Shown: positions 1-9,750, counted from the first letter of the stretch. The stretch: DNA of 37,082 nucleotides from Thiomicrorhabdus sp. (GCA_015488565.1 WFNQ01000231.1:1-37082), one strand, 5' to 3'. Translations and numbers: made by a program. Notes: a model not told the origin generated them from the letters alone.

Positions 1-104
1 AAACAAAACGAATATCCAAAAACTTAAATCGATTTTTAACTCACGTTAAAACTCACTTAACAATTTAATCTTTAAACAACTTAGCTTTAAAAAGGGATAA
101 TAAA

Positions 105-1910
105 ATGAAAATTCTAAAACATTTAATCGCTTTTGCCTTCATATTAGGCATAAGCTCAATGGCATCGGCCGCTATACCGCCGCCGCCAGTAAACCAAAAC
201 TTGGGTATTCCTGATACCTCATTCTCAAACTTTGATCAAACGCTTTGTCAAGCCTGTCACTGGGCTTCCTATAGAGGCATTCCTACATTAAGTGGTGCAC
301 CTGTTAAAAAGGGATACAACCCAAACAGACACCATTTAGCAGTCGGCACTGAAATTGATGGAAAACCTGAGTTTCCTCCCTTTCGTGATTCTGATGGAGA
401 TGGTCAAAATGATACACATTTTAACTGCTTAAACTGTCATATCGTTGTTACTGAAGGTGTTGATATCGAAACAGCCATCCTTTCCGATGTTATTGTATAC
501 AACTACCGTAACTGCTTAAACTGCCACTCAAGAGACGCAGGACCGCTTACCGTTCACCATGCAACAGACCTAGCTCAAACAGGTTTTTGTTTCCGCTGTC
601 ACGGTGGATTAGTGCGTGGTATTGATGTTGATACCGTAACAGGTAAAAAGCCAGATCCAGATAATGTTGGTGAAACCGTTCCTGTAGACATACCAACCTA
701 CTCTCCCAGCATAATCACCCCTTGGCGTAGTGCCAAGCCGAATGGTGATGGTTCTCAAAAAAACCATGCTAACACATCACCTGGAAACTGTAATTTCTGT
801 CATAACACCGCAGAAGGTGCGCCAGACGGAGGCAACGGTGCAGGAACGATTCTTGGTGATGAAGGAGGTACGATGCAAGTTGTTAACCTACCTGATGGCA
901 GTACCTTCAATGCACCTATCTTGACGAACGCACAAAACCACCACAACACTGGTTTCTTTGAAGATAACAGATGTACATGGTGTCACATCATTGATGGTTC
1001 ATTTCAAACTGGTGGATATGCGATTCGTGCATGTCAGCGTTGTCATGATAGAACCACTCTTCACAACATTGAGTTTGATAAAGATGGTGATGGTGTAGTC
1101 GCTGGTGGCGAAGAAGCTTATTACGGTCACATTGGTAACCAAAAGAACTGTTGGGGTTGTCACGGTAACAACAAAAAAGTACAAGACGAAAATGGTGACT
1201 GGGTTGATGCCAGAGATACTCTAGGCGTTGATATCTACAGCCAAGGTGTTGTTGTTTCGGATGAAGACAATGCTCGAATATCTTCTGTGGTTAAAGCACT
1301 CATTCCAACTATTAATTCGTTAAGTACGCAAACTGTTTCTTCTGGTGTTGAAGCTACCATCACGATTGATGGAATGAACATGGTTAACTCCAGCTTAAGC
1401 AAAGAGTACGAATATGGTGAAGATGGAGCAATCCTTCTTGATGAAAATAGAAAACCTATTTCTCAAACGATTACAAATACCTGGACTTCAGAAGTTGTAG
1501 TAACGGATAAAAACAACAATAATGTTGTTATTGTTCCTGATTACCAAGATACCAATAAACTAGAGTTTACACTTCCAGCAACCTTGGCTCCTGGATTCTA
1601 TCAAGTTTCATTGAAAAAAGAAGGGCATGTTTCTAACCCGATTGGTCTGACAGTTACTCCTGCAATAGCAGTTCGACAAGCAGTTGTTTTTACTCCTTAT
1701 GGCGGTCTTGTAATTATGTCTGGATTAAACTTCATGGATGCTCTTCCTAATGGAATGACTTATAAACTTATTGATCAAGATGGAAACGCTCCAAAGCGCA
1801 TCTATCTATGGAGAGATGACTTTATTATTGCTCTATTTGACAACATCCCTGAAAGCGTCACTGTTGACAACCTTTACAATGAAAAAACAATACCTTTAAC
1901 ACGGTATTAA
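105..1910 (+). CDS. Secreted octaheme c-type cytochrome with C-terminal IPT/TIG-like region
   Basis: Signal peptide MKILKHLIAFAFILGISSMASA; eight CxxCH motifs (CQACH, CLNCH, CLNCH, CFRCH, CNFCH, CTWCH, CQRCH, CWGCH) in the N-terminal two thirds; C-terminal 'IPTINSLSTQTVSSGVEATITIDGMNM' resembles an IPT/TIG fold. Confidence 0.9.
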   Translation: MKILKHLIAFAFILGISSMASAAIPPPPVNQNLGIPDTSFSNFDQTLCQACHWASYRGIPTLSGAPVKKGYNPNRHHLAVGTEIDGKPEFPPFRDSDGDGQNDTHFNCLNCHIVVTEGVDIETAILSDVIVYNYRNCLNCHSRDAGPLTVHHATDLAQTGFCFRCHGGLVRGIDVDTVTGKKPDPDNVGETVPVDIPTYSPSIITPWRSAKPNGDGSQKNHANTSPGNCNFCHNTAEGAPDGGNGAGTILGDEGGTMQVVNLPDGSTFNAPILTNAQNHHNTGFFEDNRCTWCHIIDGSFQTGGYAIRACQRCHDRTTLHNIEFDKDGDGVVAGGEEAYYGHIGNQKNCWGCHGNNKKVQDENGDWVDARDTLGVDIYSQGVVVSDEDNARISSVVKALIPTINSLSTQTVSSGVEATITIDGMNMVNSSLSKEYEYGEDGAILLDENRKPISQTITNTWTSEVVVTDKNNNNVVIVPDYQDTNKLEFTLPATLAPGFYQVSLKKEGHVSNPIGLTVTPAIAVRQAVVFTPYGGLVIMSGLNFMDALPNGMTYKLIDQDGNAPKRIYLWRDDFIIALFDNIPESVTVDNLYNEKTIPLTRY

Positions 1911-1918
1911 TTAAAAAA

Positions 1919-1946
1919 ACAGATACGCACTAAACCACGTATCTGT
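1919..1946. other. Hairpin after cytochrome gene (ACAGATACG...CGTATCTGT)
   Basis: Perfect 9-bp inverted repeat with 10-nt loop directly after the stop codon. Confidence 0.6.
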
Positions 1947-1953
1947 TCATATT

Positions 1954-1990
1954 AAAAAAGCGGAACTCACTCTGTGGCTTCCGCTTTTTT
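1954..1990. terminator. Bidirectional Rho-independent terminator
   Basis: AAAAAAGCGGAA-ctcactctgtggc-TTCCGCTTTTTT, 12-bp stem with A/T tracts on both sides. Confidence 0.85.
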
Positions 1991-2054
1991 AATACATAAA
2001 TTTTAGTAACAACCCAATGTGGTTATAAATATGATTAAAAAAGAGCTAAATATC

Positions 2055-3008
2055 ATGAAGCTATATAAAAAAACACTAGCAACAACCCTTATCATTGCCA
2101 GTACAGCATTCTCCATTCAATCAACAGCCTCTACCTCAAATACAAATACTCAAACAAAAGAGCAGCCCCCCTCTTCTAAAATTATGTTAGCCAAAGTCAA
2201 CGACCACCCCATTTACCTATACCAACTAGAATCACAAATCCAAGCTGAGCTCAAAAAATATCAAAAACTAACTTCTAAAAAACTCTCTTCAGAACTAAAA
2301 TCTAGAGCCAGAACTAAAATTTTACAGCAATACATTAATGCAGAGCTAATCCTTCAAGACAGCCAAAAACACCCTGTTAACAACATTGAAGAAAAAGTTA
2401 CACAATACATAGAAAAAGCAAAAGAAAACAACCTCCCTATTAAAGATGAAACCTCCATAAAGCGCCAGATTCACATTAATGAATACCTTAAAGCACACGA
2501 CTTAACCTCACCTCAACCATCAGAGGCCGATATTAAGGCCTTTTATGAACAAGGAAAAAAACAATTTATTTCCACCGAAGATAAAGTTCATGTTCAGCAT
2601 ATCTTTGTAACAAAAGAGAATAAAGAGCAAATAAACAAAGCAAAAAAATTACTTGAAAATGGACAATCTTTTGAAAACGTTGCAAAGGAGTATTCTGAAG
2701 ATGAAAACACCAAAGAGAAAAGCGGTGATTTAGGTTTTATTATCAAAGACTACATGCCAAAAGAATTTGAAAACATTGCTTTTACGATTCAAAAGGCAAC
2801 GCTCAGCGACATTATAGAAACAGAAGAAGGTTACCATATCCTAAAAGTACTTGAAGCCAAGCCTGCTGGAACCCCCATACCGTATGAAAAAATGAAGGAT
2901 TTTTTAGCTCGTGGACTCGCCTCAAAAATCAAGGAAGAAAAAATAAAAGCTCACCTAAAAAAATTACAAAATAACGCTAAAATTGAAATTTTTAACCTTC
3001 AAAAATAA
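2055..3008 (+). CDS. Parvulin-type peptidyl-prolyl cis-trans isomerase, exported (PpiC/SurA-like)
   Basis: ORF track begins at 2019, but ATG 2055 (MKLYKKTLATTLIIASTAFS) gives a clean signal peptide. Rotamase motifs 'HVQHIFV', 'FENVAKEYSEDENTKEKSGDLGFI', 'EEGYHILKV'. Confidence 0.85.
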   Translation: MKLYKKTLATTLIIASTAFSIQSTASTSNTNTQTKEQPPSSKIMLAKVNDHPIYLYQLESQIQAELKKYQKLTSKKLSSELKSRARTKILQQYINAELILQDSQKHPVNNIEEKVTQYIEKAKENNLPIKDETSIKRQIHINEYLKAHDLTSPQPSEADIKAFYEQGKKQFISTEDKVHVQHIFVTKENKEQINKAKKLLENGQSFENVAKEYSEDENTKEKSGDLGFIIKDYMPKEFENIAFTIQKATLSDIIETEEGYHILKVLEAKPAGTPIPYEKMKDFLARGLASKIKEEKIKAHLKKLQNNAKIEIFNLQK

Positions 3009-3222
3009 CTAAGCATAAGCTAAAAATAGCGTTTTTACTTAATAAAAGGTATAATCCTGAGTTAAGTTTTTACAAGAAGCTTAATCTGTAAAATAAACAC
3101 AACGTCTGCTTGTTGATTTTTGAATACAAATTTAAAAATCAACTTAAGATTGCACTAGTTAATCTTTTTAAGTCCTTGGGGGAGGAGCTAGGTAGACACT
3201 CTCAAAACTGGAGTACTAAAAA

Positions 3223-3870
3223 ATGAATTACCAAAAACAACTTATTGCTACTGTGTTGCTAGCCATTGCAACGTCTTCAGCACAAGCACTTGAAACCACA
3301 ATTGACTTTGAAAATCAAACATCTACTGGAGTACTCAACAATGTGCCAAACTTAACAATAGGGGATGTTACCTTTGATGCGAGCGGTGGTGACTCTACTT
3401 TATTTATTGATAATTTAGGTAGCGATTTAGGTGGTGACTTCTCTGGCAACTATATAACAAACGGATTTTTAGGATTTTCAACATTAACTTTCTCATTTGC
3501 GACTCCTGTAAGCCAGTTTTCATTTAACCTTGGTAATAACCAAAATGATTGGGAACTAACCGCTTTTGATACTTCAGATATGACAATAGGCGACTCTTTA
3601 CTCATTAATAGAATCCCCCCAAATTCTTCTAACAATGGTGCACTATTTGGCATATCGTCAACTAATTATGATATATCTTACGCCACTTTAGTAATGGGTT
3701 CAGGACCTCCAAGCCCATTTCCTATAACAGATGAAATTGAGTTTGACAACCTTAAATACACAACGGCAGTCTCACCAGTCCCTGAACCTTCTACCTATGC
3801 TCTAATGTTAGGTGGACTAGGCATGGTTGCTTTTATGGCGTATCGTCGACGTAAAACAGAAAATTCTTAA
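3223..3870 (+). CDS. PEP-CTERM sorting-domain protein
   Basis: N-terminal signal peptide and C-terminal 'VPEPSTYALMLGGLGMVAFMAYRRRKTENS', a canonical PEP-CTERM tripartite signal. Confidence 0.92.
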   Translation: MNYQKQLIATVLLAIATSSAQALETTIDFENQTSTGVLNNVPNLTIGDVTFDASGGDSTLFIDNLGSDLGGDFSGNYITNGFLGFSTLTFSFATPVSQFSFNLGNNQNDWELTAFDTSDMTIGDSLLINRIPPNSSNNGALFGISSTNYDISYATLVMGSGPPSPFPITDEIEFDNLKYTTAVSPVPEPSTYALMLGGLGMVAFMAYRRRKTENS

Positions 3871-3898
3871 TATTCAGATTGCATTATGTTAAGTAAAT

Positions 3899-3927
3899 AA
3901 AAAGGCAACATTGGTTGCCTTTTTTTA
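3899..3927 (+). terminator. Rho-independent terminator
   Basis: AAAGGCAAC-attg-GTTGCCTTTTTTT. Confidence 0.85.
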
Positions 3928-4071
3928 TGCCTAAAACTCACGGACAAAATAAAGTATAATACTATTCTCAAGAGTACTTCAATGATTTCTTAATAGTCTG
4001 CGTGTAATTAAGAACGACTGCTTCTAACCCAAACACATTAATAACACAATGTATAAAAAAGGACCTTATTT

Positions 4072-4623
4072 ATGAAACACCTTAAAAAGAGCTTATTTAT
4101 ACTCTATATACTTACCCTGGCAAGCATTACAACAACCACTCACAGTAGAGGAATGAAAATATTCGATGGTCCGCCTACCGCTCCCCAATGCCGTAACTGC
4201 CATTACGACTTAGAACGATTTCCCTTACTTGGGCTCTACTTAGGGTTAAGAAATCCAGATCGACACCATCTTTTAATCGGAACAACCATTCCCCCTAGAT
4301 CTCGCTCAAAGGCGCCCGATGCGATAGGCGCGACAAATGAAGGGGGACGTTATAACTGTTTTTCATGCCATTTAATGATGCCAGAAAAAGCCGCCCCCCT
4401 TGAAGAAAATTTTAACATTGTCGAGCCCTTTAGAGACTGTCTACAATGCCATCCTGCCTGGATTGTAACGGGACCACCGGGTGGAATGGGAGGCCGTCGT
4501 GGAAGTAGCACTGAAAGTGAAATAAGCAACGTACACATGACCAGCGAATCCACGCTATTTAACCAACGTCAATGTCGTGCTTGCCATACTGGTGGAATGG
4601 GTGGAGGTGGAATGGGTAGATGA
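4072..4623 (+). CDS. Small secreted tetraheme c-type cytochrome
   Basis: Signal peptide; four CxxCH (CRNCH, CFSCH, CLQCH, CRACH); Gly/Met-rich C-terminus GGMGGGGMGR; sequence pattern shared with the N-terminus of the 105..1910 product. Confidence 0.85.
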   Translation: MKHLKKSLFILYILTLASITTTTHSRGMKIFDGPPTAPQCRNCHYDLERFPLLGLYLGLRNPDRHHLLIGTTIPPRSRSKAPDAIGATNEGGRYNCFSCHLMMPEKAAPLEENFNIVEPFRDCLQCHPAWIVTGPPGGMGGRRGSSTESEISNVHMTSESTLFNQRQCRACHTGGMGGGGMGR

Positions 4624-4673
4624 TAACCTTCTTCTACTTAATGCCAATCTTTACTCGCTCTTAGCTCAAAAAT

Positions 4674-4705
4674 AAATTAAGCCCCTGAAAAAAGGGGCTT
4701 AATTT
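4674..4705. terminator. Rho-independent terminator, likely bidirectional
   Basis: AAATTAAGCCCCT-gaaaaa-AGGGGCTTAATTT inverted repeat (13-bp arms) between convergent genes. Confidence 0.75.
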
Positions 4706-4737
4706 ATTAAAATATTTATTTGAAAATAAACATCAAG

Positions 4738-4807
4738 CTCTAACCCCCTATTAGAAACACGAATTAGAGTGTAAGTAATTGACGGACTTTCTATTAGGGG
4801 ATTAGGG
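4738..4807. repeat. Inverted-repeat element, related to those at 15469-15629 and 33994-34041
   Basis: CTCTAACCCCCTATTAGAAAC (4738-4758) versus CTTTCTATTAGGGGATTAGGG (4787-4807), about 17/21 complementary; contains TAGAAACACGAAT (4752-4764), identical to 34010-34022. Confidence 0.6.
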
Positions 4808-4818
4808 CAATAAAAAAA

Positions 4819-5193
4819 TTACTGAGCACGATCAGCTTCAATTTTTTGAAACACATTTTTTAAGTCTTGTTCCAGCTTTACGGCTTCTTCTTTCGACATA
4901 TCTGAGTTTTCAGAGATTTTTGCAACCAACCCTTTTACTTCAGAATCCAGTTTTTCAGGTGGAATCCCTTCTGCAGAACTCAGAGCCTCTTTAATGGCCG
5001 TTTTTTGCTCAGGCGTTTGAACTCTTTCAATCGCTCCTTTTACTTTTTCGACTGTTTTAATCTCTTCCGTTTGAACTTCTGATGCGGTAGCCGCATCAGA
5101 AGCCACTTTATTATTCGACTCTTGCTCTGACTCACTACAGCCAGCTGAAAAAACCGTCATTACTGCAACCAAACTCATCCACTTCATATTCAT
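4819..5193 (-). CDS. Small putative lipoprotein of unknown function
   Basis: Lipobox-like 'LVAVMTVFSAGCSE'; acidic, helical low-complexity remainder; no family recognised. Confidence 0.65.
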   Translation of the reverse strand: MNMKWMSLVAVMTVFSAGCSESEQESNNKVASDAATASEVQTEEIKTVEKVKGAIERVQTPEQKTAIKEALSSAEGIPPEKLDSEVKGLVAKISENSDMSKEEAVKLEQDLKNVFQKIEADRAQ

Positions 5194-5296
5194 AATGTTT
5201 ACTCTTTATTCCATTAAAAAAAATAATATTAAATATTATTGCCCCCCTTTTAAATGGGTATTTTACCTTATTAAAAAGCGAGTCACCACATACGAT

Positions 5297-7585
5297 TTAC
5301 ATCATTTCTTGCGGGTCGATATCCATACTCCATCGTACCTTACGTGACAACGGACTTTTATAGATATAAGGCACCATTTCAGCCATTAATTGATGCAAGA
5401 CCTTTCGCTTAGTTGCTTGAATCAATAACTGAAAACGATAGCGCCCTTGGCGACGTAACATGGGGGCCGATACAGGCCCCCAAAACTCAATTTGGGCTTT
5501 ATTATCCTGCATTTTACTCAGCGTGTGGCTTATTTTTTGTAGATTTAATTCTAAGCCTGCTTTAAGGGAAAGCAAGAAGTCCATGGCATCTTGTGCATTA
5601 TTGGCTTCCGCTCGAATGAGGATTTGATAACAGAGGGGGGGTAAATTTGCCTCAATGCGCTCTTGTAAGGTTTTTTGTGCAAAGGCATCATACCCTTGCA
5701 TAATCAACTGGGTAAAAAGTGGGTGGTCAGGTTGATGGGTTTGAATCAGTACTTGACCTTTTTTTTCGGCTCGTCCTGCTCGTCCTGCCACTTGCATAAT
5801 AAGTTGCGCCATGCGCTCAGGCGCTCGGTAATCGGCACTGAATAGCCCTTGGTCAATGTCTAAAATGCCGACTAATGTGACATTGGGGAAGTGATGTCCT
5901 TTGGCCAGCATTTGTGTGCCTATTAAAATATCGGCTTCTCCGCGTTGCGCCTTGCTGGTTAATTCGGCCATTTGGCCTTTTAAACGCGTGGTATCGCGAT
6001 CAATTCTTAACACCGAGTGATTAGGAAACCAGTTTTGTATGGCTTCATGCAATCGCTCAGTGCCTTGGCCGACGTTAATAAACGCTTCTTGATGACCACA
6101 ACTTGGACAACATTTGGGTTCTGGTTGTTGTTCTCCACAGTGGTGACATTGTAAGTAGTGGTAATTTTTTCCTGAATGCAGTGTCATATTCGCATCGCAA
6201 CTTGGGCAGCTCGCTTGCCAACCACACTCATGGCACATTAAAATGGGCGCAAAGCCACGGCGATTTAAGAACAATAAAATTTGCCCCCCCTGCTCCAAAC
6301 TGGCTTCCATAGCCTTTTTTAAAAGGCGTGATACGCCTTCTTGAATTTTCTCCCCCCTTATATCCAACAATTTTATACTGGGTAACGTGGCATTGCCCGC
6401 ACGTTGTTTTAATTGCAGAAGGTGATAGCGCCCTTCATTGACGTTGTATAAACTCTCTAACGATGGGGTTGCAGACCCCAACACCACGGGAATACCCTCT
6501 TGATAAGCACGTTGCACCAAGACATCTCGCGCAGAGTAACGAAACCCCTCTTGTTGTTTATAAGAGAGATCGTGCTCTTCGTCAATAATACACAACCCTA
6601 AATTTTGAAACGGGGTAAACACCGCCGACCGTGTGCCAAGCAATACCTTTACCTGCCCTGTGCGAATTGAGTGCCAAGCACAATGACGCTCCGAATCATT
6701 TAAACCCGAATGCAAACAGGCGACTTGAATTTGCAGTTGCGCTTCAAATCGCGCCACCATTTGGGGGGTTAAGCCAATTTCGGGCACCAGCACCAGTACC
6801 TGTTTTCCTTGAGCAATTGCGGCCTCAATCATCCCAAGATAGACTTCGGTTTTACCACTGCCGGTAATGCCTTGCAGCAAAAAGGCTTCAAACAAGGCTG
6901 GCTGCTGCAAACTGCTTACCACTCGATCAACGGCCAGCTGCTGTTCTTCATTTAAACAGTGATTAGGGGGGGGGGAAAATTTCGATTGTCGAAAACAGCT
7001 CCCCTCTTTTTCTTCAATCCAACCCAGCTGAATCAATTTTTTGAGCGCAGGTCGCCAACCTTCAAGCGCACTGGATAGCTCTGTCGCACAGAGTGCGTTC
7101 TGCTCGGTTAAACGTGCCTGTACAAAAAACTCAAACACCGCATGTTGCCGAGAAGCATTTTTAGCCAAGCTATCAACTGAGGCGTGTTGCCCTAGCTCGG
7201 TCAACGACCAATAGGGTACGCCTGTTACACGCGCTGGTTCACCCTGCCTTAATCGTTTAGGCAGTACCGCAGCAATCACCTCACCAATCGGTTCATGATA
7301 ATATTGACTCGCCCAGTGAAACAATCTCATTTGAGCCTTGCTAAACAGTGGTTCGCTGTCAATAACTTCCTCAATAGGCTTAATTTTTGTGCTCTCAAAA
7401 TCCGAAGCATCGCTCAAGCCCATCACCAACCCCACTATTTTTTTAGTGCGAAACGGCACCCAAACACGACCGCCCACCACAGGGCGTTGCTCAGATTCAA
7501 TATAGCCGTAATCTAATGGCGATAAAAAAGGCCCGGGAACTGCGACGTTGACAATACATAACTGGGACAAAATAAATCCATTCAC
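5297..7585 (-). CDS. priA: Primosomal protein N' (replication restart helicase PriA)
   Basis: 'LLQGITGSGKTEVYL' Walker A, 'CIIDEEHDLSYKQQEGFRYSARDV', zinc-binding cysteines 'CHECGWQASCPSCDANMTLH...CHHCGEQQPEPKCCPSCG', 'GTQMLAKGHHFPNVTLVGILDID'. Confidence 0.97.
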   Translation of the reverse strand: MNGFILSQLCIVNVAVPGPFLSPLDYGYIESEQRPVVGGRVWVPFRTKKIVGLVMGLSDASDFESTKIKPIEEVIDSEPLFSKAQMRLFHWASQYYHEPIGEVIAAVLPKRLRQGEPARVTGVPYWSLTELGQHASVDSLAKNASRQHAVFEFFVQARLTEQNALCATELSSALEGWRPALKKLIQLGWIEEKEGSCFRQSKFSPPPNHCLNEEQQLAVDRVVSSLQQPALFEAFLLQGITGSGKTEVYLGMIEAAIAQGKQVLVLVPEIGLTPQMVARFEAQLQIQVACLHSGLNDSERHCAWHSIRTGQVKVLLGTRSAVFTPFQNLGLCIIDEEHDLSYKQQEGFRYSARDVLVQRAYQEGIPVVLGSATPSLESLYNVNEGRYHLLQLKQRAGNATLPSIKLLDIRGEKIQEGVSRLLKKAMEASLEQGGQILLFLNRRGFAPILMCHECGWQASCPSCDANMTLHSGKNYHYLQCHHCGEQQPEPKCCPSCGHQEAFINVGQGTERLHEAIQNWFPNHSVLRIDRDTTRLKGQMAELTSKAQRGEADILIGTQMLAKGHHFPNVTLVGILDIDQGLFSADYRAPERMAQLIMQVAGRAGRAEKKGQVLIQTHQPDHPLFTQLIMQGYDAFAQKTLQERIEANLPPLCYQILIRAEANNAQDAMDFLLSLKAGLELNLQKISHTLSKMQDNKAQIEFWGPVSAPMLRRQGRYRFQLLIQATKRKVLHQLMAEMVPYIYKSPLSRKVRWSMDIDPQEMM

Positions 7586-7684
7586 TTTTTTAAGTTAAGT
7601 AAGGGGGGGGGAGAAAATTTAAAAACAAAATTAAAACACGTTAAAATAGCGGGTTAATCTCCTAACAAACCATAAATACAAAAC

Positions 7685-8245
7685 ATGCCTTTCACAACGT
7701 TATTAAGCCATTTTATTCGCACTCAAAACCACCTACAAAACCAAATTGGTCATAGTATCGCATGGGCAAGCCTATTATTGGTCGGCATTACCGCACTGGT
7801 GGTTATGCTACGCTATGGCTTTGATACTGGCTCCATTGCATTGCAAGAAAGTATTATGTATGCCCATGCGTTTCTTTTTATGCTGGGCATGGCTTACACT
7901 TACCAGCAAGACAAGCACGTTCGTGTGGATGTATTTTACACGCATTATTCCATCAAAAAACGCGCTTGGGTCAATTTATTAGGCACGCTATTCATGACGT
8001 TGCCCACCATGGTTTTTATTCTTTGGGTAAGCTGGGACTACGTTGCCATTAGCTGGAAAATAGGCGAAACCTCTGCGGAATCAAACGGTATCGCTTATCT
8101 GTACCTGTTAAAAAGTTTAATTCTCGTTATGGCGGTATTGATGCTCTCTCAAGCACTCTCTGTCGCGGCACAATCTTGGTTAACCATTTCAACTAACGAA
8201 AATAACCTACCCGAAGAGAATGATCACCTTGAGGGCAAGCTCTAA
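7685..8245 (+). CDS. TRAP transporter small permease (DctQ family)
   Basis: Four-helix membrane protein with 'YAHAFLFMLGMAYTYQQDKHVRVDVFY'; coupled directly to a DctM gene. Confidence 0.9.
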   Translation: MPFTTLLSHFIRTQNHLQNQIGHSIAWASLLLVGITALVVMLRYGFDTGSIALQESIMYAHAFLFMLGMAYTYQQDKHVRVDVFYTHYSIKKRAWVNLLGTLFMTLPTMVFILWVSWDYVAISWKIGETSAESNGIAYLYLLKSLILVMAVLMLSQALSVAAQSWLTISTNENNLPEENDHLEGKL

Positions 8246-9609
8246 TGGAATGGTTAGCCTTAGTTTTATTCGCCGTTATCTTTATCGCCTTATTAATTGG
8301 CTTTCCCGTTGCGCTTACCCTAGCAGGCACATCCCTATTATTTGCACTCATCGCCAATGCCTTTGGTGCATTCGACATGGCCTTTTTGCACAGCATACCC
8401 AGCCGAATTTTTGGCATAATGAGCAATGAAATATTGATTGCCGTACCGCTGTTTATTTTTATGGGCGTGATGCTCGAAAAATCTAAAATCGCCGAAAACC
8501 TACTGCACACCATGGACGAAGTCATGCGTGGCATTAAAGGTGGATTAGGCATTGCCGTAATTATTGTTGGCATGTTACTCGCCGCCAGCACGGGCATTGT
8601 GGGCGCGACCGTGGTTACAATGGGGTTATTGGCATTGCCCACCATGCTCAAACAAGGCTACTGCCCTAAAATCGCGAGTGGAACGATTTGTGCCTCGGGC
8701 ACGCTTGGACAAATTATCCCCCCCTCCATTGTGCTGATTTTGCTAGGTGATGTGCTCTCATCGTCTTATCAGCAAGCCCAATTGAATCAAGGTATTTTCT
8801 CGCCCGAAGCCCTCTCCGTTGGCGACCTATTTATTGGTGCGCTGCTGCCAGGAATGATTTTAGTGGTTCTGTACATGCTCTATATTTTTTATAAGGCCAT
8901 GACCCAACCCGATCTCATCCCCAATAATATTGGTGAACCCGTTGCGCCAGGCCTGGCTAAAAGAGTATTAACCAGTTTACTCCCCCCCTTGGCTCTGATT
9001 TTATTGGTACTCGGCTCTATTTTAGGCGGCTTTGCGACCCCTACCGAAGCCGCCTCATTAGGCGCATTAGGTGCTTTGCTGTTGGCAACCATAAATAAAC
9101 AACTCTCTTTTGCCACCTTAAATCACGTCATGCGTAACACCTTGCAAGTGACCAGTATGATCTTTTTAATTTTCATAGGCGCCGCTTTCTTTGCGCTGGT
9201 TTTTAAAGGCCTTGGCGGAGATGACCTCATCACAGAACTGCTTACCGACTTACCGGGCGGTGTATTTACCGCAATGCTCATCGTGATGGCACTCTTATTT
9301 ATTCTTGGCTTTTTCTTAGACTTTATTGAAATCACCTATGTGGTGGTTCCCGTTGTTGCCCCTGTACTATTAATGATGGGCGTTGACCCCATTTGGCTTG
9401 GTATTATGATTGCCATTAACTTACAAACGGCTTTTTTAACCCCCCCCTTTGGCTTTGCACTATTTTATTTAAAGGGTATCGCAAGCCACTTAAAAACCAC
9501 CGATTTATATAAAGGGGTCATCCCCTTTATTATGATTCAGCTCAGCGTACTGGTGCTCATTGCTATTTTTCCTGAACTGGTCACATGGCTACCTAGCTTA
9601 ATTTATTAG
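8245..9609 (+). CDS. TRAP transporter large permease (DctM family)
   Basis: 'GTLGQIIPPSIVLILLGDV', 'GGFATPTEAASLGALGALLL', 'TPPFGFALFYLKGIA'; overlaps the upstream stop (TAATG). Confidence 0.95.
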   Translation: MEWLALVLFAVIFIALLIGFPVALTLAGTSLLFALIANAFGAFDMAFLHSIPSRIFGIMSNEILIAVPLFIFMGVMLEKSKIAENLLHTMDEVMRGIKGGLGIAVIIVGMLLAASTGIVGATVVTMGLLALPTMLKQGYCPKIASGTICASGTLGQIIPPSIVLILLGDVLSSSYQQAQLNQGIFSPEALSVGDLFIGALLPGMILVVLYMLYIFYKAMTQPDLIPNNIGEPVAPGLAKRVLTSLLPPLALILLVLGSILGGFATPTEAASLGALGALLLATINKQLSFATLNHVMRNTLQVTSMIFLIFIGAAFFALVFKGLGGDDLITELLTDLPGGVFTAMLIVMALLFILGFFLDFIEITYVVVPVVAPVLLMMGVDPIWLGIMIAINLQTAFLTPPFGFALFYLKGIASHLKTTDLYKGVIPFIMIQLSVLVLIAIFPELVTWLPSLIY

Positions 9610-9750
9610 CCTACTAACAACCCAAAAACCTAAGAGAAAACACTTACCCCCTCTTACTTAAAGGCAAGAGTAATACGATTTTCTACTCTTTGAACTGATT
9701 TTCATTTACTGTATTATCAGTATCAATTGATTTAATAGAAAAGAAGTCAA

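Noticed and set aside
8193-8651. 152-aa minus-strand ORF
   Set aside because: Antisense to the well-supported dctM; composition is a reading-frame shadow with no recognisable domain.
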